Source: Shewanella mangrovisoli | GTDB taxonomy: Bacteria > Pseudomonadota > Gammaproteobacteria > Enterobacterales > Shewanellaceae | Assembly: GCF_019457635.1 (NCBI RefSeq) | Contig: NZ_CP080412.1 | Coordinates: 2,480,001 to 2,544,000 of the forward strand | DNA length: 64,000 bases | Direction: 5' to 3' | Shown: positions 28,939-36,326 of the stretch, in pieces | Layout: the number at the start of each line of letters is the position of its first letter | Numbering within the stretch: position 1 is the first letter of the stretch | Notes under the pieces: model-generated | The model's database searches: none | Told to the model about the DNA's origin: nothing | Seen by the model: only the letters and a program-made list of their open reading frames with translations | Translations under genes and position numbers: made by a program

Positions 28939-28956
28939 TTGCAGTATAAATGCCAG
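28939..28956 (-). promoter_or_regulatory. Candidate sigma-54 (-24/-12) promoter of the phosphorelay operon
   Basis: On the minus strand CTGGCATTTATACTGCAA carries GG and GC exactly 10 bp apart, the strict spacing for RpoN, within YTGGCA...TGCA. The middle bases differ from the consensus CACG, so strength is uncertain. The predicted start site is about 40 bp before the first start codon. A sigma-70 reading (TATACT -10) is possible but has no good -35. Confidence 0.4.
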
Positions 28957-29056
28957 CTTTAACCTAAAACCATGGCACAGTAACATTGGACAACGAAAAA
29001 AAGTGTCTAGTGATACGTACGGTAATTTCGAGCAAATAACAACCAATAAAGCATGC

Positions 29057-29083
29057 AAAAAAGCCGAGTTATTCTCGGCTTTT
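29057..29083 (-). terminator. Rho-independent terminator of the CmlA-like gene
   Basis: Inverted repeat AAAAGCCGAG / CTCGGCTTTT (29059-29068 and 29074-29083) with a 5-nt loop; on the minus strand a T6 run follows. It separates the exporter gene from the phosphorelay operon, so the latter needs its own promoter. Confidence 0.85.
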
Positions 29084-29106
29084 AATGGACGATAACGAAG
29101 CAGAGG

Positions 29107-30315
29107 CTATTTGTGATCTGCTCTAATGGAGAGAATAAATAGCAGTGATAGTGACGCCGAGATCAAAATATAACTACAGATCACCAGCGAAGTACCCGAG
29201 GGTAACAGCCAAATCAACAGACTGACTAAGGCACTTAAGAACAGGCTCTCGATGGCATAATACAGAGCGGTTGCCAGCCCCGCAGAATGGGAAAACGCCG
29301 CTAAAGCACCATTAGCGGTTACGGCACAGGTTAAGGCGATATGCACTCCTATGAAGTACATAGGCAGCATAAACCCAAGTAAACTCAGCCCATTTAGCCA
29401 TTCCAGCCCATACAATAGGCCGCCGCTTAGCATCATGCCGATCAGGCCTCTAAGCACAGTTCCCTGTGTGCCCCAACGTTTGACGAGATGCTTAACAAAG
29501 CGAGTGGTGATGATCATGACTATCGCAACCGAGCCAAACCACAGGCTAAAGGCCACCTTATCGAGCCCTAATTTGTCCATCAGTATGCTCGGTGAAGCCG
29601 AAAAATAGACAAAGAAGGCCCCCATAGCCGTGGCGTAGGCCAAGGTATAGCCTAAAAACGCCTTAGAGCGAATGATGTTAATACATCTCGACCACTCAAA
29701 GGGATGGGTCTGTGCTGGGCGGGTTTCAGGCCATTTCAGTAAGGCATGCAACCCAACTAGAGCAGCAAATATCGCTAAGGTGTAGAAAATCCCTCGCCAA
29801 TGCCAAAGTCCATCGATAAGCGAGCCAATAAAAGGCGCTACCGCAGGTACGGCCGCGAGCACTGAGCCCATAATGGCATAGATAACGACGCCTTCTTCCC
29901 TATCGGCAAACACATCTCGCACGGTCGCAAATGCCGCCACCAGCACGGCCGAGGCGCTCAAGGCCTGCACAATCCTAAGGAGCAGAAACACACTGAAGCT
30001 GTCGGTTAGTGCCATCGCCAAACTGGAACCTGCGTAAACTAAGGCTCCGGCAATCACCACTCGCCTGCGTCCGATTGCGTCGGATAGCGGTCCAAATAAC
30101 AACTGGCCTAAGCCTAAAATCGCCATATACAGGGTTAAGGTCAGCTGCATTTGATCTTGGCTAACACTAAAGCTCTGGCGAATATCATTAATGGCAGGCA
30201 GATACAGATCCATGCCAAGGGAGGCGAGTAAATCGAAGGGAATGAGTAATAGAAGTGAGTACGCAAAGGTATAATCCCATTTGCGGTCTTGCAGGTTTTG
30301 ATTAAATTTTGTCAT
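29107..30315 (-). CDS. MFS drug exporter, CmlA/FloR (Bcr/CflA) type
   Basis: A 402-residue, 12-span major facilitator protein. It shows the signature region of chloramphenicol/florfenicol exporters: PFDLLASLGMDLYLPA in TM1, GQLLFGPLSDAIGRR in the TM2-3 loop, FATVRD in TM4-5 and FFVYFSASP in TM7. This is closer to CmlA/FloR than to generic Bcr. The ATG at 30315 follows a GGA element 7 nt upstream; the frame is open to a TTG at 30327. The ribosome binding site sits in the 3' arm of a hairpin preceded by a leader ORF, so inducible translation is likely. It looks chromosomal: no integron, transposon or unusual flanking sequence is seen. Substrate range is inferred. Confidence 0.85.
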   Translation of the reverse strand: MTKFNQNLQDRKWDYTFAYSLLLLIPFDLLASLGMDLYLPAINDIRQSFSVSQDQMQLTLTLYMAILGLGQLLFGPLSDAIGRRRVVIAGALVYAGSSLAMALTDSFSVFLLLRIVQALSASAVLVAAFATVRDVFADREEGVVIYAIMGSVLAAVPAVAPFIGSLIDGLWHWRGIFYTLAIFAALVGLHALLKWPETRPAQTHPFEWSRCINIIRSKAFLGYTLAYATAMGAFFVYFSASPSILMDKLGLDKVAFSLWFGSVAIVMIITTRFVKHLVKRWGTQGTVLRGLIGMMLSGGLLYGLEWLNGLSLLGFMLPMYFIGVHIALTCAVTANGALAAFSHSAGLATALYYAIESLFLSALVSLLIWLLPSGTSLVICSYILISASLSLLFILSIRADHK

Positions 30316-30321
30316 GTTAAA

Positions 30322-30361
30322 ATCCAATTATTGCTATGAATGTTTACAGCGATAATTGGAT
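30322..30361 (-). promoter_or_regulatory. Translational attenuator hairpin covering the exporter's ribosome binding site
   Basis: In the mRNA sense ATCCAATTATCGC (30361-30349) pairs with GCAATAATTGGAT (30334-30322): ten perfect pairs, one mismatch, two more GC pairs, 14-nt loop. The 3' arm includes the GGA Shine-Dalgarno of the exporter gene. The 5' arm is codons 8-12 of the leader ORF, so a ribosome paused in the leader would open the hairpin. This is the layout described for inducible cmlA and cat genes. Confidence 0.75.
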
Positions 30362-30382
30362 AAAAGGCACCGCCCTCTTCAT
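30344..30382 (-). CDS. 12-residue leader peptide of the exporter attenuator
   Basis: ATG at 30382 preceded by a strong GGAGG site (7 nt spacing) opens a 12-codon frame, MKRAVPFIQLSL, ending in TAA at 30344, 29 bp before the exporter ATG. Its codon 8 is the first base-paired position of the hairpin that hides the exporter's ribosome binding site. The sequence differs from the cmlA and cat-86 leader peptides I remember. That a drug-stalled ribosome acts here is inferred from the layout only. Confidence 0.7.
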   Translation of the reverse strand: MKRAVPFIQLSL

Positions 30383-30656
30383 CTTTAACCTCCGTTTTTA
30401 ACCTGTCGAATAACTTATTACTGTTCTGGCTGCGGGCTTATTACAACGCCGGTTACCGCACGATTCACCATGCCTCTTGCAGCACAAGATGGCGGATCAT
30501 GACACAAATCCCCCCTCGATGGCTATGACTTATTCCCCAATCAGCACCCAATCGCCACTGAGTTTATAAATGACTGAGTATGCTTTAATTTGCATAAATA
30601 AAAATATAACCCCGAGGATTTTTCTAACCATTATGCAAAATCGCGAATATCCATTC
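30383..30656. other. Upstream region of the exporter leader
   Basis: About 270 bp between the leader ORF and the AraC operon's end. It must contain the exporter promoter, but no -35/-10 pair stands out on the minus strand. No other coding frame or RNA is evident. Confidence 0.3.
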
Positions 30657-30657
30657 A

Positions 30658-30683
30658 AAAACAGTTGAAATTGTTACTGTTTT
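30658..30683 (-). terminator. Possible terminator after the AraC gene
   Basis: AAAACAGT / ACTGTTTT inverted repeat (30658-30665 and 30676-30683) followed on the minus strand by a short T-run. The stem is AT-rich, so it would be weak. Confidence 0.4.
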
Positions 30684-30709
30684 GAGCCGTAAGTACTTAT
30701 CGCGCTTGC

Positions 30710-31864
30710 TTAGGCGAGCCAAAAGCGGAAATAGGCGGGTAATTGGCCGGTCCAGCGCTTGAAGGAACGTCTAAAATTACTGGCGTCACTGAAGGATAAG
30801 GAATGCGCAATGCTATTGGCATCCTGATCTGGTTCGGCGAGAAAATACAGCGCTTTAATCAAACGGGACTCATCGACCAATTGTCCGTAACTCAGCCCCA
30901 TCTCCCCAAGACGCCGTTTTAACGTGGCAGGACTCATCTCTAACAATTGCGCCATTTCCGGCAGGCTTAATGCATTGTGCATCAATTTAAGGCGGATCCC
31001 TGCCGCTAATCCATGGCGAAACCCATGCGCGAGCAGGGCTTGGCGGGCATTCTTGGCCATCGTCAGTTGCGGCCCTAACACAGTACTCGCAAGCGGCTCG
31101 TTAAAATGGCGATCCAACGTTCCCGCATGAGGGTGATCCCAAGGTTGCAACGCTGCGGGCTTATTCGGCGGCTTTGTATATTTGGAGCCAGCAAAATCGA
31201 TCACATGGGTCTCGGAGTGGCTTGCAAACAACAGAGGTTGGCACAGCAGGGATTTTGCCATCGAAACTCGGCAAAGGGGCGCATCAAAGCTTAACTCAGT
31301 GCCGAAATACTTATAATAATGGGCTAAGTTCGCTGGTGCGGGGTAAGGAAAACTGATACTGCCGCGCCATGCTTGGCCAAGCAATTGTTTGCAGCATGCC
31401 GTGAGGGACGACAGACTTAATTCGATGAAAAACTGTTTGTGCCGCTGCATACCTAGGTCGAGGCTTAATAGAAAGTGCCATTCCTGCTCTCCTTGCCAGC
31501 GCCAAGTTTGCAGCCAAGGTTGTGTGAGCCAATGATATTTATGCCAAAAATGCCCGAGCGACTTCAGATCCCGCGCGCAAAATATCCCCGCCGTGAGCGC
31601 GCCACTTTGGGATGGCAGCCACAGCTGACCCAATAAGAAACTTAAATCGCCACTTGGCCACAGGGATAAGGCATTGTCCAGCAGCCGAGATAACTGCTTT
31701 GGACTAATAAGGTGATCGGGTTTACGAATATCTGCGGCAAAAATCCCCGTGCCTCGTAACAACTTATCGCTATCGAGCCCACGCTGCTTAAAAAGCCCAA
31801 CGATGCTCGCCACCAGCAATTGACTATCAATACATTTATCCTGCCAAGTGGCGAGCGCGCGCAT
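30710..31864 (-). CDS. AraC-family transcriptional regulator
   Basis: A 384-residue protein with an N-terminal arabinose-binding-like (AraC_binding_2/OruR type) region and a C-terminal double helix-turn-helix (about 290-382; LSLPEMAQLLEMSPATLKRRL and NSIAHSLSFSDASNFRRSFKRWTG). This is the regulator type with a long N-terminal ligand domain, seen with lipid or amino-acid-derived signals. Its ATG overlaps the stop of the upstream degenerate GGDEF gene (TGATG), so the two are translated together. Target genes are unknown; none of the neighbours is an obvious catabolic gene. Confidence 0.9.
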   Translation of the reverse strand: MRALATWQDKCIDSQLLVASIVGLFKQRGLDSDKLLRGTGIFAADIRKPDHLISPKQLSRLLDNALSLWPSGDLSFLLGQLWLPSQSGALTAGIFCARDLKSLGHFWHKYHWLTQPWLQTWRWQGEQEWHFLLSLDLGMQRHKQFFIELSLSSLTACCKQLLGQAWRGSISFPYPAPANLAHYYKYFGTELSFDAPLCRVSMAKSLLCQPLLFASHSETHVIDFAGSKYTKPPNKPAALQPWDHPHAGTLDRHFNEPLASTVLGPQLTMAKNARQALLAHGFRHGLAAGIRLKLMHNALSLPEMAQLLEMSPATLKRRLGEMGLSYGQLVDESRLIKALYFLAEPDQDANSIAHSLSFSDASNFRRSFKRWTGQLPAYFRFWLA

Positions 31865-32904
31865 CAGTTAAGCTCACTTAAGGTCGACGAATTTTGCGCG
31901 TTACTCGCTTGAGCTGGTGTGGCTGCCGGACTACGATTCTCTTTTTGCAGTGATATTTTTTGATTCAACAATTGCAGCAGCGTAGCGGCCTCTTCCTTTG
32001 CCTGCGCTTTATGCGTTTGCAACGGCAACACTTTAGGTGATGGCAGTGCCCAGACCACGGAGGCGCTACAACCGAACGCGCCAACACCTTGCTGTATCTG
32101 CTCCGCCATCACACTCACTAAGGGCGGAATCGCACCGCGCAACAGAATGATAAAGCGATCACCAGCGTAGCGGCAGACTAAATCCTGATTCCTAAGGGTT
32201 GAGCTGAGCCACAATGCCAACTGCGACAAGAGCCTATCACCCTCTTCCACCCCTTGATTTTGGTTGTATTGATGAAAATTATCGATATCAAGCATAATCA
32301 GACCAAACGCTTGATTTTGCGACAATTGTTTTATTAAGTGATGTTCAAATGCTTTAGCATCATTGAGCAAGGTCAAGCCATCGGTTAATTGATGTTCACG
32401 GTGAAACTGCTCCCGAGTTTGCAACTGGCGATTGACGACGGTTTGCTCATCTCGCCATAGCCATAGGCCACAGGTCAACACCAATAGCCCAACTGGCGTC
32501 GGCATCTTTTCAAACCAGTTATACACTGGGATAGTTTTGACGATAAAAATCTCATCTAACAAATCTAAATAGCAGCCCAAGCAGTAACTTGAGAGGCCAG
32601 CGATCAACAGGTTTGTCACCCGGCCAGAGGGGCGAACAGACACTATCACCATCAACCAACACATGCCGAGGATAAATAAGGCGCCCTCGGTGACGACATC
32701 GAACCAATCCACCGCCGCCACTGTCTTGGCCGTGGTGCTTTGCCAAAGAAACAGCGGCACGATAAAGATGATAAGCAGACTTAAGCCATAGACGCTGGCG
32801 AGCCGTAATGATTTTGCAGGAGTTCCCAAAGTACACACCTTGTTCTGTTTGTTCTGTGAAGCCCAAACGGGCAAATACAACGTTAATGCTTTATGGGATG
32901 GCAA
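31864..32904 (-). CDS. Membrane protein with degenerate GGDEF domain and intact I-site
   Basis: About four to five membrane segments (between 38 and 150) precede a GGDEF domain (about 165-320). The signature reads AGDRF (247-251), so cyclase activity is unlikely, but RNQD (238-241) keeps the RxxD inhibitory c-di-GMP site at the correct five-residue distance. This suggests a c-di-GMP receptor. The start is uncertain: the frame begins at a TTG (32904) with no clear ribosome binding site; a GTG at 32838 is an alternative. It overlaps the AraC gene by one base, so it may feed c-di-GMP information to that regulator. Confidence 0.75.
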   Translation of the reverse strand: MPSHKALTLYLPVWASQNKQNKVCTLGTPAKSLRLASVYGLSLLIIFIVPLFLWQSTTAKTVAAVDWFDVVTEGALFILGMCWLMVIVSVRPSGRVTNLLIAGLSSYCLGCYLDLLDEIFIVKTIPVYNWFEKMPTPVGLLVLTCGLWLWRDEQTVVNRQLQTREQFHREHQLTDGLTLLNDAKAFEHHLIKQLSQNQAFGLIMLDIDNFHQYNQNQGVEEGDRLLSQLALWLSSTLRNQDLVCRYAGDRFIILLRGAIPPLVSVMAEQIQQGVGAFGCSASVVWALPSPKVLPLQTHKAQAKEEAATLLQLLNQKISLQKENRSPAATPAQASNAQNSSTLSELN

Positions 32905-33049
32905 GTTAGCGGGCTTTTATGACAACGCCGTGACGCCATTTAGTGGCGCTCAACTGACAAACATAAACAAATAAAACTTAATATATTGAATTAAATGCAA
33001 AATAATCTTAACCCCATACTATCCGCGCCGACCACAGCGGCAAATTAGC

Positions 33050-33217
33050 TCAGGCACTTTTGAGTGGTACGGATAAAAAAACCATATTGAGCTGATTGAT
33101 GCTGAACTCTGTGCCTTCGCGGGCTTTACTAAACCTTTGCTGCATCTCTTTGCTTTTCGACCGACAGCGATATAACTCGCTATAAATAAAGCTGTTATTG
33201 CCAATCATACTCTTCAT
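33050..33217 (-). CDS. Possible small protein (55 residues), unknown
   Basis: From the ATG at 33217 a 55-codon frame (MKSMIGNNSFIYSELYRCRS...) runs to a TGA at 33050. The product is basic in the middle and polar, with no membrane segment. A GCAGGT element is very close to the ATG; the second ATG (33208) has GAAGAG before it. Codon content looks coding-like, and it lies in the same direction as the degenerate GGDEF and AraC genes. I cannot name it and it may be chance. Confidence 0.35.
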   Translation of the reverse strand: MKSMIGNNSFIYSELYRCRSKSKEMQQRFSKAREGTEFSINQLNMVFLSVPLKSA

Positions 33218-33357
33218 ACCTGCATCATTGCTGAGCGATTTTGATTAATCCATGCCTATTTTTTGCGATGATTTTCCAGCGTCATTTTGGCTCACTCACG
33301 GCCGAAAAGCGCCATTTTCGTCCGTTAACAAGCGCCAAACACGGTAGATCAATTATC
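33218..33357. other. Promoter-side spacer upstream of the phytase operon
   Basis: The region between the possible small gene and the PhoB box holds no coding frame or hairpin that I can support. It is likely the shared upstream region of the two divergent units. Confidence 0.3.
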
Positions 33358-33375
33358 CCGTCACAAATCTGACAT
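33358..33375 (+). promoter_or_regulatory. Candidate PhoB box of the TonB receptor-phytase operon
   Basis: CCGTCACAAATCTGACAT consists of two 7-bp elements 11 bp apart and matches the 18-bp Pho box (CTGTCATAAATCTGTCAT) at 15 positions. A CTAACT -10-like hexamer begins 10 bp later (33385-33390), the usual geometry when PhoB replaces the -35 box. The start codon of the receptor is 91 bp downstream. Confidence 0.6.
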
Positions 33376-33466
33376 TTTGCTCCCCTAACTTGGCCGCCAT
33401 CACAAATAGGCCTTCACCCAAGGCTTGCAATAACACTCAACAGAAACAACTTAAACGGAACTCAAG

Positions 33467-36301
33467 ATGCAATCTCGTACCCCGCCATTACAACAAGAGT
33501 TACAACAAGGCTCCCAAGCGCCGCGAAAGCAACATGCCATCCCTAAAACCCGATTGGCTGCACGCCTGTCAACAATTAGCTTGGCCATGATGGTCGCAGG
33601 CTTTAGCACTAGCGCCCTTGCCGTTGGTAAGCTTGAAGGGCAAATTCGCGATAATGTCAGTCAACAACCCCTTGCTGGCGCGACCGTCACCTTAAAAGAG
33701 CTCAACCTGAGTCAACAGGCAGGCCGCGATGGCCGCTTCTTCTTTGTCGGCGTGCAAGATGGCGATTACACCTTAGTGGTCAACTACCTCGGTGCTATGC
33801 CGCTGGAACATAGTGTTAGCATTCGCGATAAGCAGACCACGCTGCAAGATATCAACTTGAGCAGCCAAGATGTCGAGCATATTCGCGTCGTCGGCCAACA
33901 AGGCGCATTAAGTAAATCCATGAACCGCCAACGCGGCGCCGACAATGTGCTAAGCGTGGTCAGCGCCGATGTGCTGGGGAATTTCCCTGACAGCAATATC
34001 AGTGAATCACTGCAACGGGTGCCAGGGCTGTCTATCGAGCGGGATCAGGGCGAAGGTCGCTTTGTACGTGTACGCGGTATGGCGCCGGACTATAACTCAG
34101 TATCAATGAACGGCACCCGCTTGCCCTCACCCGAAAGCGATCGCCGTGCGGTTGCCCTCGATGTGGTGCCATCGGATCTCTTGCAATCGGTGGAAGTGAG
34201 CAAAACCTTAACGCCGGATATGGATGCCGATGCACTGGGCGGCGCGATTGAGGTTAAAAGCCTGTCGGCCTTCGATCGCGATGATACTTATCTCAACCTC
34301 AACGCCGAAGCGAGCCAAGATACCTTAACCGACAATACCAATCCCAAACTCGCCGCCAGCTACAGCGATATCTTTGCCGACAAGCTAGGGGTAGCCATAG
34401 GTGCCAGTTGGTATAACCGCGACTTTGGCTCAGACAACGTCGAAACCGGCGGTAAATGGGAGTTTGCTGGGGATAACGGCTTTGAGGATGCGGCGCTCGA
34501 ATCCATCGACGCGCGGGATTATGAAATCAATCGTGAACGTTTAGGCATAGGCGTGAACGTCGATTATCGCCCAAGCGATGATACCGATCTGTATCTGCGC
34601 ACCCTTTACAGTGAGTTTGATGATACCGAAACCCGTAACAGCGCCAAAACTAAGTGGAAATCGCCGCAGCAAGCCAATGCCCTCAGCCAAGGTAAAACCA
34701 CGCGCTCGCTAAAATCACGCACCGAGAACCAGAACATCACCTCCTTTGTGCTCGGCGGTCAAACCCGCTTCGAACACTGGACCTTCGACTATCAGGCGAG
34801 CCACAGCACCGCCAGCGCCGAAAAACCGCGGGATATCGCTGGCGCCGACTTTGTCGCCAAGATTGATAACACGGGCTTTAGCCATACTCAGCAGCCACAG
34901 ATTATCGCCCCCGAAAACTACTTTCAAAACGCTAACTTTGAGTTAGATGAGATTGAAATCGCCGCCTCCAAGGCCGAAGATACCATCAACAGTGGTCAAC
35001 TGGATCTCACCCGCCAGCTAACCATTGCGGATTACAGCGTCGAGTTAAAAACTGGGGTCAAGCTAAGCCGCCGCGATAAATCCAATCGCGAAGATATCTG
35101 GATCTACAGCGACTTAGGCGATCAAGGCGTGAGTGATGAAGACTTGTTATTGAGTCAATACGCAGGCAATGAGCTTGACTATGACCTCGGCCGCTTTGGC
35201 AGCGGCATCAATGCTACGCCTTTATGGCTGCTAATCGACAGCCTAGATGCCGACAGCAATCGTGATGATATCGAGTCCACCATTAACGACTTTGATATCA
35301 GCGAAGATATCAACGCCGCCTACCTAATGGGCCACATCGATATCGATAAACTGCGTATCTTAACTGGGCTGCGTTTCGAGCAAAATCAATGGGATTCCAG
35401 CGGCTACGGTTATGATGGCGCCAAAAGCGAGTTTATCGATATCAACCACTCCCGCGATGAGGATCATTGGCTGCCCGCACTGCACCTCACTTACCGCTCT
35501 AGCGACAATACCGTGCTGCGCGCTGCCTGGACCAACACCTTAGTCCGCCCGACGTTCGGCCAATTAGCGCCGGGATATTTGCTCGAAGAGGATGATGGCG
35601 ATATCGATTTAACCTTTGGCAATCCACAGCTTAAGTCACTCGAATCGATGAACTTTGACTTAAGCCTAGAGCACTACTTCGGCAATATCGGCTTAATTTC
35701 GGCGGGGCTGTTTTATAAAGATATCGACAACTTTATCTATCAGGCGGATTTAGCTGGCCGTGGCGATTATGTGGATGCCCATAGCGCCGTGACCTTTGTC
35801 AATGGCGACAGCGCCGACATCTACGGCGTGGAGCTAAGCTATGTGCAAGAGTTTAACTTTTTGCCCGAGCCCTTTAATGCGCTGGTGCTCAACTCTAACC
35901 TCACTTATACGGATTCCAGCGCCAAGATCAGTTGGCTAGAGGATGGCCAATTACTGAGCCGCGATATTCCGATGCCGAGCCAATCGGATCTCACCGCAAA
36001 CCTGTCGCTTGGCTATGAAAACAGCTATGCCAGTGTTTGGTTATCGGCGGCCTATAAATCCGAATATTTACAGGAAGTCACTGAGCTCAGTGATGAGCGC
36101 TACGATCTCTATCAAGACAATCACTTGCAATGGGACTTTGTCGCCAAGGCCCATTTAACCAGCAATTTAACCTTGTATTTCAAAGGGGTGAATCTGACCG
36201 ACGAGCCCTACTACAGCTACACGGGTGAAAGCAGCTACAACGCCCAATACGAAGCCTATGGCCGCACTTTCCAGTTAGGCGTGCAGTACACCAACTATTA
36301 A
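33467..36301 (+). CDS. TonB-dependent outer-membrane receptor, linked to phytase
   Basis: A 944-residue outer-membrane receptor. After an unusually long n-region a signal peptide ends near ALA (residue ~52). A CarboxypepD_reg/CNA-B-like beta domain (about 54-135) comes next, then the plug (SISESLQRVPGLSIERDQGEGRFVRVRG) and a 22-strand barrel ending in aromatic-rich QLGVQYTNY. The receptor type is that of the large TonB-TBDR group for carbohydrates or organic phosphates rather than classic siderophores. The phytase gene starts 25 bp after its stop and a PhoB box lies upstream, so uptake of phytate or its breakdown products is the likely role; this is inferred from context. Start: ATG at 33467 with GGAACTC before it. 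Confidence 0.9.
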   Translation: MQSRTPPLQQELQQGSQAPRKQHAIPKTRLAARLSTISLAMMVAGFSTSALAVGKLEGQIRDNVSQQPLAGATVTLKELNLSQQAGRDGRFFFVGVQDGDYTLVVNYLGAMPLEHSVSIRDKQTTLQDINLSSQDVEHIRVVGQQGALSKSMNRQRGADNVLSVVSADVLGNFPDSNISESLQRVPGLSIERDQGEGRFVRVRGMAPDYNSVSMNGTRLPSPESDRRAVALDVVPSDLLQSVEVSKTLTPDMDADALGGAIEVKSLSAFDRDDTYLNLNAEASQDTLTDNTNPKLAASYSDIFADKLGVAIGASWYNRDFGSDNVETGGKWEFAGDNGFEDAALESIDARDYEINRERLGIGVNVDYRPSDDTDLYLRTLYSEFDDTETRNSAKTKWKSPQQANALSQGKTTRSLKSRTENQNITSFVLGGQTRFEHWTFDYQASHSTASAEKPRDIAGADFVAKIDNTGFSHTQQPQIIAPENYFQNANFELDEIEIAASKAEDTINSGQLDLTRQLTIADYSVELKTGVKLSRRDKSNREDIWIYSDLGDQGVSDEDLLLSQYAGNELDYDLGRFGSGINATPLWLLIDSLDADSNRDDIESTINDFDISEDINAAYLMGHIDIDKLRILTGLRFEQNQWDSSGYGYDGAKSEFIDINHSRDEDHWLPALHLTYRSSDNTVLRAAWTNTLVRPTFGQLAPGYLLEEDDGDIDLTFGNPQLKSLESMNFDLSLEHYFGNIGLISAGLFYKDIDNFIYQADLAGRGDYVDAHSAVTFVNGDSADIYGVELSYVQEFNFLPEPFNALVLNSNLTYTDSSAKISWLEDGQLLSRDIPMPSQSDLTANLSLGYENSYASVWLSAAYKSEYLQEVTELSDERYDLYQDNHLQWDFVAKAHLTSNLTLYFKGVNLTDEPYYSYTGESSYNAQYEAYGRTFQLGVQYTNY

Positions 36302-36326
36302 TCACCTATTGAAAAAGAACAAAGAT

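Noticed and set aside
29107..30382. Mobile resistance gene (integron cassette or transposon) for the CmlA-like exporter
   Set aside because: No attC site, integrase, terminal repeats or transposase nearby; composition resembles the neighbours and it is flanked by ordinary terminators.
33019..33204. 61-codon minus-strand frame upstream of the GGDEF gene
   Set aside because: No ribosome binding site and an unnatural Arg/Cys-rich end; the 55-codon frame in another phase over the same DNA is more plausible.
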